Below, piece by piece: positions 49,039 through 57,923 of a DNA stretch of 64,000 bases (positions are counted from its first letter, which is position 1; each line of letters begins with the position of its first letter). The stretch is taken from assembly GCF_900107045.1 (NCBI RefSeq), contig NZ_FNON01000009.1, forward strand, positions 186,001 through 250,000. The letters are read 5' to 3'. The stretch comes from Amycolatopsis xylanica (lineage in GTDB: Bacteria > Actinomycetota > Actinomycetes > Mycobacteriales > Pseudonocardiaceae). Below the pieces are notes generated by a model. The model worked only from the letters and a program-made list of their open reading frames with translations. It had not been told where the DNA came from and did not search any database. The translations under genes and the position numbers were made by a program.

Positions 49039-50229
49039 ATGCGTGTTCTGCTGTCCACGATCGGCTCACGGGGCGATGTCCAGCCGGTCGTGGCGCTCGC
49101 CGCCCGCCTGAAGGCGCTCGGCCAGGAGGTCCGCGTCTGCGCGCCGCCGGACTTCCGCGACCAGGTCGAAGGCCTGGGTGTGCCGTTCTTCCCGGTGGGC
49201 CCGGAACTGCGCTCGACCGGCAAGACCGGCATGGTCGCGCCGCCCACGCCGGAACAGCGGCGTCAGCTGATCGAAACCACGGTCGCCGACCAGTTCACGG
49301 CGATCACGGCGGCCGCCGAAGGCTGCGATGTGATCGTGGCGGGCGGCTATCTCGTGATCGCGGGCCGGACGGTCGCGGAGAAAATGGGGATCGGCTACAT
49401 GATGGCGGCCTATTGCCCGGTTTTCCTGCCGTCGCCGCATCACGCGCCGCCGGTTTTCCCGATGCTGGGCGACGAACCGGGTTCCGCCGACAACACGACA
49501 CTCTGGGAGCGAGACCAGCACCGCTACGCCATTTTCCGCGACCCGCTCAACGCGCACCGGGAAGCGCTCGGGCTGGCCCCGGTCACCGACGTGCGGAGCC
49601 ATTTGTTCACGGACAAGCCGTGGCTGGCCGCCGACCCCGTGCTGGCACCGTGGCTGCCCGCCGACGGACTCGAGGTGACGCAGACGGGTGCGTGGATCCT
49701 GCCGGACGAGCGCCCGCTGTCCGCCGAGATCGAGGCGTTCCTGGAGGCGGGCGAGCCGCCGGTCTACTTCGGCTTCGGCAGCATCCGCGCGCCTGAGGAC
49801 CTGAGCCGGGCCATGATCGAGTCGGCCCGCGCGCTCGGGCGGCGCGCGATCGTGCTGCGGGGCTGGGCGGATCTCTCGCTGCCGGACGACGCGCCAGATT
49901 GCCTGTCGATCGGCGAGGTCAACCAGCAGGCGTTGTTCCAGCGCGTCGCGGCGGTCGTCCACCACGGTGGCGCCGGGACGACGACCACGGCCACCCGCGC
50001 CGGGGCGCCGCAGGTGGTGATCCCGCAGCACAGCGACCAGTTCTACCTCGCGGACCGGGTCTACTCACTGGGCATCGGCGTCGCGCACGCGGGAAGCGCG
50101 CCGACTGCGGCTTCGCTCACCGAGGCCCTCACGCGGGCCTTGGAACCGGAGGTGGCGGCCAACGCGAAGCTGGTCGCCGACGGCGTCCGCACCGACGGCA
50201 CGGACGTCGCCGCGCGCCTGCTCACCTAG
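49039..50229 (+). CDS. GT1-family glycosyltransferase (glycopeptide GT-like)
   Basis: The 396-residue GT-B enzyme begins MRVLLSTIGSRGDVQPVVAL, as in vancomycin-family glycosyltransferases, and carries the C-terminal nucleotide-sugar motif VVHHGGAGTTTTATRAGAPQ followed by HSDQFYLADRV. It would transfer a sugar from an NDP-sugar to a small acceptor. No biosynthetic gene cluster surrounds it, so it may act in detoxification or tailoring of a compound made elsewhere. GAGGGG lies eight bases before the ATG. Confidence 0.88.
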   Translation: MRVLLSTIGSRGDVQPVVALAARLKALGQEVRVCAPPDFRDQVEGLGVPFFPVGPELRSTGKTGMVAPPTPEQRRQLIETTVADQFTAITAAAEGCDVIVAGGYLVIAGRTVAEKMGIGYMMAAYCPVFLPSPHHAPPVFPMLGDEPGSADNTTLWERDQHRYAIFRDPLNAHREALGLAPVTDVRSHLFTDKPWLAADPVLAPWLPADGLEVTQTGAWILPDERPLSAEIEAFLEAGEPPVYFGFGSIRAPEDLSRAMIESARALGRRAIVLRGWADLSLPDDAPDCLSIGEVNQQALFQRVAAVVHHGGAGTTTTATRAGAPQVVIPQHSDQFYLADRVYSLGIGVAHAGSAPTAASLTEALTRALEPEVAANAKLVADGVRTDGTDVAARLLT

Positions 50230-50355
50230 GGTCGTGAGTGTTCCGGCCGGTTCTAACCGGCCTAAACACTCACGACCTCTTTAGGGGCAAGCGCACCAGC
50301 GCGAAGGGCTCGTGCGCGTTGCGGGCGGTTAGAACCGCCCGCAACGCTCACGACC
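50230..50355. repeat. Two adjacent GGTCGTGAG-type palindromic elements, copies 9 and 10
   Basis: Copy 9 (50230-50277) has the standard arms around GGCCGGTTCTAACCGGCC. Copy 10 (50306-50355) is a variant with GGCTCGTGCGCGTTGC and GCAACGCTCACGACC arms around GGGCGGTTAGAACCGCCC. The stretch 50356-50528 holds no gene; near 50520 a half copy (GACGCTCACGAGCCC) contains the stop of the next minus-strand gene. Confidence 0.8.
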
Positions 50356-50528
50356 CCCGAATCTCAGGCCAGACCGTGTGCCAGGGGGTTCCGCCGCCGC
50401 ACGCGAGCAAGAGACATGCGCGAGTGGTAACTCCACTCCGTTAGATGCAGCAAAATCACCACTCGCACAAACCCCATCTCGAAGAGCGCGCCACCTTGGG
50501 CTTTCCTTCAGCAGAACCGCCCCGACGC

Positions 50529-52343
50529 TCACGAGCCCTTGACCCGAAGGCGCTGGACCGAGCCGTCGTTGGTGCCCGCGAACACCCAAGTCCCGTCCGG
50601 CGAAGCGACCACCGACTCGGTCGAAGGCGCGCCGCCGAGCTTCGACCAGGTCCGCCCGCCGTCGGAGCTGCGCAGCACCGGCGACTCCTTCGAAGCCGCG
50701 TACAAGACCCCGCCGCGCCCGAAGGTCAGCGCCGACAGCCGCGGCGTCGGGTAGGACTTGAATGTCTTGCCGCCGTCGGTGCTCACCCGCACCGACTGGC
50801 CGACGGCGACCACCACGCGCTCGCCCTCGATCGCGATGGCGTCGACCGTGCCGTCGAGCACCTTCGTCATGGTGATCCCGGTGTCGTCGCTGTGGTAGAG
50901 CCCGCTCACGTCGCCGATCCACACCGAGTCGAGCCCGTGCTGGTCGATCGCGATCGCCTTCACGCCACGCAGCTCGTCGTGGATGCGAGGCACCAGCGAA
51001 TCGCCCGCCTCCTCGCTGAAGTAGAAGGCGTTGACCAGGTACGCGGCGACGTACGTCCGCTTGCGCGGCAACGCCGGGTGGATCGCGATGGACTTGGTGT
51101 TGCCGTCGACCGCGGTGAGGAGCGTCCAGGTCTTGCCCGAGTCTTCGGAGCGCTCCAGGAAGATCGTGTCGTTGCTGCCGCGGTAGCCGTTTCGCCCGCG
51201 CAGCACCACGTTCGGCGATTCGGGGTTCACCGCGAGCGCGCCGACGCGGTTGCCGATGGCGGCGGGCGCCTTGCCGTCGAAGCCCCATTCCTGGTCGCGG
51301 GCGGGGAGCGTGGTCTGGAACGAGCCGACCATGGTGCCCGCGATCAGCGACTCGCCGCTGATGGCCAGCGAATACACGACGCCGGCCGGCAGGCCGATGC
51401 GCTGGAACGTGTTCGCGTCGGTCGTGGTGTAGATGCCGCCGCTGCCGTAGACGACCTGCTCGGCCGGGCGGTCGGGGAAGCTGCCGAGGTCTTCGTAGAC
51501 GTCGAGCTTGGCCAGGCCTTGCGTGGCGCGCCAGGTGCGGCCGAGATCGGTGCTCACCCAGTGCCCGTGGAGGCTCTCGACCTGAAGGTCACCGGTCACG
51601 GTGAGCGCGGCGAACAGGATCCAGCCCGAGAACGGTCCTTTCACCTCTTGCCAGGACGCGCCCCGGTCTGCGGAAAGGTGCACGCCGCTAGAAGAGCCAC
51701 CGCCGGTGAGCACCTTGTCGCCGTGCACGGTGAGCTGGGAACCCGCCACCACCGGCGCTTTCGTGCTCTTGCCATTCCGGATGACGAACAGATCGTGGCC
51801 CGCGGTGACGAACAAATCCGATCCGGCTGCGCGCAAACTGTCGGCCTCCGCCGGGGAACCGGCGATCAGCTTCCATTTCCGGCCATCGGAACTGCGGTAC
51901 ACGCCTTTCGTGCCCGACGCGTACACCTGACCATTCGCGATGAGCACGTCATTGACGTCGCCGTCCATTGTCAGCACCGCTTGGAATGTCGCTCCCGCGT
52001 CGGTACTGCGCAACACGGCGCCCTGACCGCCGCCGCCGACATAGCCCGCGACATAAATGAGGTCGGGGTCGCGCTGGTCGGCGGCGAGCTTGGTGCCCCT
52101 GAGATAGCCGCCGGGGTACAGGCCGCCCTGCCGCCAGGTGTGGCCGCGGTCGTCGGACCGATACAACCGATGATCCGCGGGCGGCTGCGCGTAAATCCGC
52201 GACGGTTTGGCGCTCGTGAAAGCCAGGTATCCGCCGGTCGTATTCGGGCCGACCGATTCCCATGTCCCACTCGGTGGTGCCGCCGCGCTCGCGGGCGGGG
52301 TGAGCACGCACAAAGCGAGCACCAGCGACAGCAGGAATCTCAT
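50529..52343 (-). CDS. Secreted BNR/sortilin-type beta-propeller protein
   Basis: The 604-residue protein has a signal peptide (MRFLLSLVLALCVLTPPASA) and many Asp-box (BNR) repeats S-x-D-x-G-x-T-W, such as RSDDRGHTWRQ, RSTDAGATF, SADRGASWQE, STDLGRTWR, SEDSGKTW, STDGGKTF and RSSDGGRTWSK. That pattern fits Vps10/HCF136-like or sialidase-like propellers; I see no sialidase arginine triad. No membrane anchor is visible. It ends Lys-Gly-Ser with the stop inside a half copy of the GGTCGTGAG element. Function unknown. Confidence 0.8.
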   Translation of the reverse strand: MRFLLSLVLALCVLTPPASAAAPPSGTWESVGPNTTGGYLAFTSAKPSRIYAQPPADHRLYRSDDRGHTWRQGGLYPGGYLRGTKLAADQRDPDLIYVAGYVGGGGQGAVLRSTDAGATFQAVLTMDGDVNDVLIANGQVYASGTKGVYRSSDGRKWKLIAGSPAEADSLRAAGSDLFVTAGHDLFVIRNGKSTKAPVVAGSQLTVHGDKVLTGGGSSSGVHLSADRGASWQEVKGPFSGWILFAALTVTGDLQVESLHGHWVSTDLGRTWRATQGLAKLDVYEDLGSFPDRPAEQVVYGSGGIYTTTDANTFQRIGLPAGVVYSLAISGESLIAGTMVGSFQTTLPARDQEWGFDGKAPAAIGNRVGALAVNPESPNVVLRGRNGYRGSNDTIFLERSEDSGKTWTLLTAVDGNTKSIAIHPALPRKRTYVAAYLVNAFYFSEEAGDSLVPRIHDELRGVKAIAIDQHGLDSVWIGDVSGLYHSDDTGITMTKVLDGTVDAIAIEGERVVVAVGQSVRVSTDGGKTFKSYPTPRLSALTFGRGGVLYAASKESPVLRSSDGGRTWSKLGGAPSTESVVASPDGTWVFAGTNDGSVQRLRVKGS

Positions 52344-52432
52344 TGGGGGGCTCCGCGTTCGGCGAATGAGCAGGGACGCCGCAGATTAGCGCGAATGGTC
52401 ACCGACGGGAATGGCCCGTTCACCGGAATACG

Positions 52433-52468
52433 AACGCCCCTTCCGAAACAAATTCCGGAAGGGGCGTT
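52433..52468. terminator. Stem-loop after the response regulator gene
   Basis: AACGCCCCTTCCG (52433-52445) pairs with CGGAAGGGGCGTT (52456-52468) around a 10-base A-rich loop, 16 bases past the stop of the response regulator gene. It fits an intrinsic terminator of the minus-strand eccB-regulator unit. Confidence 0.7.
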
Positions 52469-52484
52469 AGGTAATTGTCGAAAC

Positions 52485-53150
52485 TCAGTGCACCGCGGGC
52501 TCCGGGACGATGCCTTCCTTGATCGCGATCAAGGTCAGCCCGGCCCGGCGGCGCTCGCCGGTCTTGTCACGAATGCGGTCCAGGTACGACCGGACGGTCC
52601 GCACGCTGATGCCCAGGTCCTCGGCGATGTCCACGTCCCGCTCGCCGCCCGCGACCAGCTTCAGCACCTCACGCTCGCGCTTGGACAGGTCGATCCGCGG
52701 TCCCGCGTTGCGGTCGTGCGAAGCGTCGATGACCATCGAGGCCAAGGTCGGCGACACGTACGTGTTGCCTGCGTGGATCGTCCTGATCGCGCGCAGGATC
52801 TCCTCGCCGTCGGCGTCCTTGGACAGGTAGCCGTGCGCGCCGGCGCCGATCGCGCCGAGCACCTCGTTCTTGCCCGCGTGCGCGGACACCACCAGCACCT
52901 TGTGCCCCATGCCGTTGACCTCGAGCACGGCGGCCGCGTCGGCGACCCCGCGCAGCTTCAGGTCGAGCACGATCACGCTGCCCGGTGGCTGCTTGCTGAC
53001 CGCGAACTTCGCCACCGAGTCCTCGACCGCGCCGAGCTCGATGTCGTCGGCCTCGGCCAGCACGCGCGCGACCGCGTCCCGGTACAGCGGGTGGTCCTCG
53101 ATCACCCCGACCTTGATGCGTTCACGCCGCACCGGCTGCTGCTCAGTCAT
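52485..53150 (-). CDS. NarL/FixJ-type response regulator beside eccB
   Basis: The 221-residue protein has a receiver domain (KVGVIEDHPLYRDAVARVLA; phospho-acceptor aspartate in VIVLDLKLRG; lysine in YLSKDADG) and a LuxR-type HTH (LSKREREVLKLVAGGERDVD then IAEDLGISVRTVRSYLDRI). It starts three bases after the eccB stop, so it is probably cotranscribed with this ESX component. No histidine kinase gene is in the window. Confidence 0.9.
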   Translation of the reverse strand: MTEQQPVRRERIKVGVIEDHPLYRDAVARVLAEADDIELGAVEDSVAKFAVSKQPPGSVIVLDLKLRGVADAAAVLEVNGMGHKVLVVSAHAGKNEVLGAIGAGAHGYLSKDADGEEILRAIRTIHAGNTYVSPTLASMVIDASHDRNAGPRIDLSKREREVLKLVAGGERDVDIAEDLGISVRTVRSYLDRIRDKTGERRRAGLTLIAIKEGIVPEPAVH

Positions 53151-53153
53151 CCC

Positions 53154-54560
53154 TCACCCCGCTCCTGCCACCGGGGCCACGAGCTGGGCGGCCGCGGCCG
53201 GATCCAGCGCGGGCCCGGTTGGCACCAGTCCCAGCAAACCACTCGAAACAGCTTGTTTCCGCACCGCTCCGTAGCCCAGCGCGGCCAGCGCCTGCGCGCT
53301 CGCCACCGGATACTTCAGTCCCGTGTCGGTCACCAGGTAGACCGTGCCCGAGCCCATCAGCTCGGTCACCACCGCTCCCCCGGACGGCGGCACGAACACC
53401 TCGTCCGCGGCGCGGGAGTCCGTCTTCGGCACCGCTATCGTCCGCCCGCCCGGCGGCGCGCCGGACAGCACGATCCTGGCGGGACCGGCGCCGTCGCCCT
53501 CCGCGCAGACCGTCACGACGCCCCCGGTCACCGTGAGCAGCGCCGGGATGCGCCCCGGATAGCCACCCGCGTTCTCCGCCGTCACCCGGCCGGTCTTCGC
53601 CACCTCGGCGGCCTTCACGACCGTCGTTCCCGGCTTCTCGTAGGCGTCGGAGTTGGCGGGTGCCGCCATGATCAGGGCCGCTTCCGTCTGGGTGACGACC
53701 TGCAGCCCGTCCTTGCGCACCAGATAGTAACCGGCCGCGGTGCCGGTGACCGCGTCGTTGACCACCAAAATCTGGCCGACCTTCGTGGTGGCGGCCCCCA
53801 CCTTCGGCCCCGCGCGCCCGGCGTCGGCGACCGCGATGAAGCTCAGGTCGCGCCCGGCGGGCACGGTGTTGAGCCATCGGCTGGACACCACGACGGCCGA
53901 ACCGGCGTCGTAGCCGAGCGCCGCGCTCGCGTCCGCGCTCAGCTTGTACCGCTGCCCGCCCGCGATGAGGTACCTCTCGCCGCCCGCGAGGCGCACCAGC
54001 AGCCCCTCGGCCGATCCGACCTCGCGGCCGGTGGCGGCGGCGCCGAGCACGACGACCGACGTCGGCTCGGCCGAGGACGGCGCGTCCGGCGTGGTCTTCG
54101 AGCAGCTGTTCCACCGGCTCGTCACGAGATTGCCCGCGCCGGGCAGCGAATCGGGCGCGCCCGCGATGCCGACACCGCCGCCGCGCGGTGCGGTAGCGAG
54201 GTTCTTCGCCGAGACCGACACGGTCGCGTCGCCGTTACCGCCGGCGAGCAGCCGCGCCGAGGCGTAGTTCAGCACCGGATGCAGCGCGTTGTCCTGCCCG
54301 AGGATGTACCGGGCTCCGGTGCCTTCTTCGACGATGACGTGCCCGCCTGCCAGCCAGTCCTTGCCACCGGACGGTTTGAGCAGGCCGATCACCCCGAACA
54401 CGGCCGTGACCAGCAGCATCACCGCCACACCGATCACCGTGCCCAGTACCAGGCGCCTGCTCGGCGAAACCGGATGGTTCGCGTCGGCGGCCACCAGCGC
54501 CGAAACCAGTCTCCGGCGCAGGAACTGATACGCCTGGATCTGATCTCGCTGCGTCCACAC
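53154..54560 (-). CDS. eccB: Type VII secretion protein EccB
   Basis: The 468-residue protein starts MWTQRDQIQAYQFLRRRLVS, the typical EccB N-terminus, with one membrane helix (about residues 34-61, LVLGTVIGVAVMLLVTAVFG) and a long periplasmic domain with R-repeats (YILGQDNALHPVLNYASARL; YPVASAQALAALGYG near the end). EccB is a core part of the ESX membrane complex. The start is GTG 54560, divergent from eccE with 133 bases between. Confidence 0.92.
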   Translation of the reverse strand: MWTQRDQIQAYQFLRRRLVSALVAADANHPVSPSRRLVLGTVIGVAVMLLVTAVFGVIGLLKPSGGKDWLAGGHVIVEEGTGARYILGQDNALHPVLNYASARLLAGGNGDATVSVSAKNLATAPRGGGVGIAGAPDSLPGAGNLVTSRWNSCSKTTPDAPSSAEPTSVVVLGAAATGREVGSAEGLLVRLAGGERYLIAGGQRYKLSADASAALGYDAGSAVVVSSRWLNTVPAGRDLSFIAVADAGRAGPKVGAATTKVGQILVVNDAVTGTAAGYYLVRKDGLQVVTQTEAALIMAAPANSDAYEKPGTTVVKAAEVAKTGRVTAENAGGYPGRIPALLTVTGGVVTVCAEGDGAGPARIVLSGAPPGGRTIAVPKTDSRAADEVFVPPSGGAVVTELMGSGTVYLVTDTGLKYPVASAQALAALGYGAVRKQAVSSGLLGLVPTGPALDPAAAAQLVAPVAGAG

Positions 54561-54693
54561 CCTTCTTAACCCCCGCTCTTCGACCCGGGGCTCATGTTAG
54601 GCGCGGATAACCCGCGCACGTGTGGGCAATTTTTCCGGCAGCGGGAAACGCGTTGCCCGATAACGTTGCCTGTGGTCAGGAAGGGGTGGCGCT

Positions 54694-55767
54694 GTGTCTG
54701 TGGACGCGCCCGCGAGCGGGGTGCTCACACCGCGGGCGGCTAGGCCGAAAATGTCGGTGGCGAACGCGCCGTGGATCTTGCCGGTGCGCGCCATCCAGGT
54801 CGCGATCTGGGAGATCGCCGCGCTCGCGGTGCTGCTGGCCTACACGGTCGATGGCGTCGCGCGGCCGACGCAGATCACCGTCGCCGCGCTGGCCGGGCTG
54901 ATCTTCGTGACGACCTCCGTGCGCATCGCGGGAAAGCATCTGGCGGGCTGGGCGTTCACCTGGCTCGGCCATCGCCTGCGCCGTCACGACAGCAGGCGAG
55001 ACAGCCCCGACCCGCTGCACCGCGTCGCGGGCGCGTTGAAGGTGCGCCAGCACGTCGATCGCGCTGGCAACCGCTTCGGCGTCGCCGAGATCGACGGCGG
55101 CTGGTCGGCGATCGTCCGACTCAAGGGCCCGATGACCCCCGACACCGCGACGGTCGTGCGCATCCTGCGCGACACCTACCGCCGCGCCGACATCCCGCTC
55201 TCGACCGCGCAACTGCTCACCTGGACGGTCGCCCGCGGCCAGACCGGCAAGCCGTACCGGGTGCACTGGCTGACCGTGCGCTACCGCCCCGACGAGGCGC
55301 CGGTCGCGGCGCTCGCCCGAGGCGGCGGCGAACTCGGCGCGTTGCGCAGCACGGCCTGCGCCGCGCTCGGCCTGATGGGCGCACTCGCCGAGGCGGGCTA
55401 CGAGAGCACCGTTCTCGAAGCGAACGAACTCGCCGAAGAACTCCGCGTGGCGTTGGGCGCGGGCCGCCAGGCCGAGCCCACCGACGCGTGGCGCTCCTGG
55501 ACGGCGGGCCAGGCGACGCAGGTCTGTTTCGCGCCGGTGGCCGACCACGACGCCGTCAGCGCGCTCGACGTCTTCGTCCCGGCCGCGGCGTTCACGGCCA
55601 GCTCGTACACGCTCCGCCGTACCCCGGGCGGCAAGGAGAAGGCCGACGTGGTGATCCGCGTCGGCGGCGAGGTGCGCGCCTCGGAACTGGGCATCCGCGC
55701 GGTCCCGCTGCACGGCCGTCACGCTTCGGGCGTCCGGCGCTCACTGCCGCTCGCCCTGGTCTCTTAA
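54694..55767 (+). CDS. eccE: Type VII secretion protein EccE
   Basis: The 357-residue protein has two N-terminal helices (about 33-52 and 58-76) and a soluble domain (VRQHVDRAGNRFGVAEIDGG, YRVHWLTVRYRPDEAPVAAL) like EccE proteins of ESX systems, which lie at the edge of the membrane complex. It starts at GTG 54694 with GGAAGGGG upstream. The last four bases overlap the convergent lipoprotein gene. EccE is poorly conserved, so the call also relies on its neighbours eccB, eccD and eccC. Confidence 0.8.
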   Translation: MSVDAPASGVLTPRAARPKMSVANAPWILPVRAIQVAIWEIAALAVLLAYTVDGVARPTQITVAALAGLIFVTTSVRIAGKHLAGWAFTWLGHRLRRHDSRRDSPDPLHRVAGALKVRQHVDRAGNRFGVAEIDGGWSAIVRLKGPMTPDTATVVRILRDTYRRADIPLSTAQLLTWTVARGQTGKPYRVHWLTVRYRPDEAPVAALARGGGELGALRSTACAALGLMGALAEAGYESTVLEANELAEELRVALGAGRQAEPTDAWRSWTAGQATQVCFAPVADHDAVSALDVFVPAAAFTASSYTLRRTPGGKEKADVVIRVGGEVRASELGIRAVPLHGRHASGVRRSLPLALVS

Positions 55768-56096
55768 GGCTTCCCGACTTTTACGACGGCTTGGCCATCT
55801 TTGACGGCGATGATCTTGAAGGACTCGCCGTTGAGGTTGAGCGTCCGGTCCGCGATGCCCGAGGCCGAAAGGCTGACGTTGATCCCGCCGGAGACCTCTA
55901 CCCGGTCTTCCTTGACGGTCACCAGCACGGGGCCGAGTTTCTGATTGGGGATCCGGTCGCCGGTCTTGACCAGCACCTCGCAGCTGCCGTCGGAGCAGGC
56001 GGCGAGATTGGTCCCGTCGGCGGCGGCGGGCAGCCCTCCGCCTCCGGAGCCGCACGCTGCCAGGAGGAGCAACGGTGGTACCCACTTGAACGTCAT
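55764..56096 (-). CDS. Small lipoprotein of unknown function in the ESX locus
   Basis: A 110-residue protein with a lipoprotein signal (MTFKWVPPLLLLAACGSGGG; lipobox LLAAC). The mature part is a small beta-rich domain (LVTVKEDRVEVSGGINVSLS) with two cysteines. It overlaps the end of eccE and follows the hairpin that ends eccD. I do not know the family; a role in secretion is only suggested by position. Confidence 0.65.
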   Translation of the reverse strand: MTFKWVPPLLLLAACGSGGGGLPAAADGTNLAACSDGSCEVLVKTGDRIPNQKLGPVLVTVKEDRVEVSGGINVSLSASGIADRTLNLNGESFKIIAVKDGQAVVKVGKP

Positions 56097-56138
56097 GGCC
56101 GCAGCGTAGGAAGCCCGGCCGGGGAGGGGTCCCAGAAC

Positions 56139-56197
56139 GGGATAAAGCGGGCTTTATATCGGGGAAAAGCGTCCCGATATAAAGCCCGCTTTATCCC
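56139..56197. terminator. GATAAAGC palindrome pair forming a 25-bp stem, copy 6
   Basis: Arms 56139-56163 and 56173-56197 are perfectly complementary over 25 bases with a 9-base loop (GAAAAGCGT). Each arm contains the GATAAAGCGGGCTTTAT core followed by ATCGGG. It lies just after the eccD stop and is the strongest hairpin of this family here. Confidence 0.75.
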
Positions 56198-56202
56198 GAC
56201 CC

Positions 56203-57579
56203 CTAGCCTCGGACGGCCTCGTAGACGCCGGCGATCATGCCCACGAACGGCACCAGCGAGAGCAGCGCCAAGAACTCGGTCACGTCCAAAAGCCTGCCCC
56301 AGTAAGGCGAACGCACCCCGCGCGCGACCCGCCCCGCGTAGACCAGGCACACCACCGCGGCGACGGCCACCGCCAGGCCCGCCGCGAACAGGAACTCAGG
56401 CGCGCCCCGCGACACCAGCCAGAACCCCGCGCACACCAAGGCGGCACCGCCGAAAGCCACCAGCACGATCCGCTGCACCGCGCCCGCGTACGACCGCGAC
56501 CGCAGCATCCACGTGATCCCCAGCAGCGCGACGAGCCCGCCTTCCCAAGGCCCGCCCGAGGAAAGCACCACGGACGACGCCAGCATCAGCAGGCCGAGTG
56601 CGAACAGCAGCCCGCTCAGCAACCCTTGCGCGCGAGCCGTCTGCCCGACCATGTCCGCGCCCAGCGACGGCTGTTCGTTGGCACGGAAGGAATCCATGTC
56701 ATCCGGCACGCGGGGCAACGGCAACCGCCCCAGCCGCAGCGCGAGCATCGGCGCGACAGCGGCCAAAGCCGTGGCCAGCACCGCGAGCACCGAAGCGGCC
56801 GCGACCGGACGGGCGTCGAACAGCAACACGAAAGCCGTCGTCAACGCCCCGAGCCCAGCGGAACCCGCCACCGCGACGAACCACGGCAAGCGGTCGGCGA
56901 CGACGACCGCGCCCAGCACGGCGTACACGGTCACCGTCGCGAGCCCTGCCCCCAAAGGACCGGCTGCCAGCGAAAACGGCGCATGCGGCGGAAGCGCCGA
57001 CATCCCGGCGAGCAGGGCCGCGCCGACTCCGGCCAAAGCGCCGGCCGCACCGGCGCCCGCGTCGCCGTAAGCACGGCTCAGCGCACCGCCGCCCAGAAGC
57101 AGAACGACGGCCAGCAGCCCGGTGCCGATCGGCGCCAGCACCGTCCCGGCCGCCGAGGTCTGCAACAGCACCGCCGCACCGAGCAGTGACACGACCGCTG
57201 CGGCGATCCCGCCGCGGCGGGCGATCGCGGGGGTCCAGGCGCCGGTGCCGGACTCGGCGACGCTGGCGATGGAGTCGACCACGTCGTCGAACAGCAGCGG
57301 ACCCCGCGGGCGCTCCCGCGGGGTCAGATGCAGCACTTCGCCGTCACGGATCTGGGCCGCGGCGACGCTGAGGCCGAGCGCGAGCGGCGCGCCGCCCAGC
57401 CGGGACAGCACCCAGCCGGGATGGTCGGCCGACGCCTGCCCGGAGGCCGCCGCCAGCCGGACCAGCTGCGGCACGAGCTCGGCGAACGTGCTCTGGGGTG
57501 GCAGCGCGACATCGACGCGCGCGCGGGGCGTGACCACCGTGACGCGCCGGGTCGAGCCGGAGGAGACCGCCGCTGTCAT
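56203..57579 (-). CDS. eccD: Type VII secretion protein EccD
   Basis: The 458-residue protein has an N-terminal ubiquitin-like YukD domain (about residues 10-90: RRVTVVTPRARVDVALPPQS, LHLTPRERPRGPLLFDDVVD) and then about 11 predicted membrane helices, the EccD layout. It forms the membrane pore region of the ESX core complex. Its stop is next to a strong hairpin. Its start overlaps the YbaB-like gene by four bases. Confidence 0.92.
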   Translation of the reverse strand: MTAAVSSGSTRRVTVVTPRARVDVALPPQSTFAELVPQLVRLAAASGQASADHPGWVLSRLGGAPLALGLSVAAAQIRDGEVLHLTPRERPRGPLLFDDVVDSIASVAESGTGAWTPAIARRGGIAAAVVSLLGAAVLLQTSAAGTVLAPIGTGLLAVVLLLGGGALSRAYGDAGAGAAGALAGVGAALLAGMSALPPHAPFSLAAGPLGAGLATVTVYAVLGAVVVADRLPWFVAVAGSAGLGALTTAFVLLFDARPVAAASVLAVLATALAAVAPMLALRLGRLPLPRVPDDMDSFRANEQPSLGADMVGQTARAQGLLSGLLFALGLLMLASSVVLSSGGPWEGGLVALLGITWMLRSRSYAGAVQRIVLVAFGGAALVCAGFWLVSRGAPEFLFAAGLAVAVAAVVCLVYAGRVARGVRSPYWGRLLDVTEFLALLSLVPFVGMIAGVYEAVRG

Positions 57580-57905
57580 GACTCGAGCGAACCGGCCTGC
57601 TCGATCACCGGCGCGAACTTCGCCGCCGAGTTCTCGGCCAGCTTCTGCAGGCCGTTGTTGACCGCTTCGAGCACGATCTCGCCGAGGTTGCGGGCGTCGT
57701 AGCGGCGGACGGTCTCGGGATCGATGTCGATCGAGGTGAACCGGCCGTCACCGCGCAGCGTCACGGTGACCTCGTTGTTCCGCGAGTGCGCCTTGACCTC
57801 CATGGCCTCGACCGAGCGCTGGATCCGCTGGACCTCCTCGGTCTGGCGGCGCACCTGCTCGAGCAGCTCGTCCATGTCCGGCACGGCGTAAGGATCGGTG
57901 TTCAA
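57576..57905 (-). CDS. YbaB/EbfC-family protein in the ESX locus
   Basis: A 109-residue protein with an N-terminal coiled coil (MDELLEQVRRQTEEVQRIQR) and the YbaB-type core VTVTLRGDGRFTSIDIDPET. YbaB proteins bind DNA as dimers; in ESX loci EspL-like relatives assist secretion of partner proteins. It starts at TTG 57905. It sits between the WXG100-like gene and eccD, overlapping eccD, so a chaperone-like role for the upstream substrates is plausible. Confidence 0.8.
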   Translation of the reverse strand: MNTDPYAVPDMDELLEQVRRQTEEVQRIQRSVEAMEVKAHSRNNEVTVTLRGDGRFTSIDIDPETVRRYDARNLGEIVLEAVNNGLQKLAENSAAKFAPVIEQAGSLES

Positions 57906-57923
57906 CGGGAGAACCTTCCTGGA

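Noticed and set aside
50445..54569. Open frame of 1374 codons on the plus strand
   Set aside because: It is antisense to the propeller, response regulator and eccB genes, is very Arg/His/Gly-rich and has no domain; high GC keeps such frames open.
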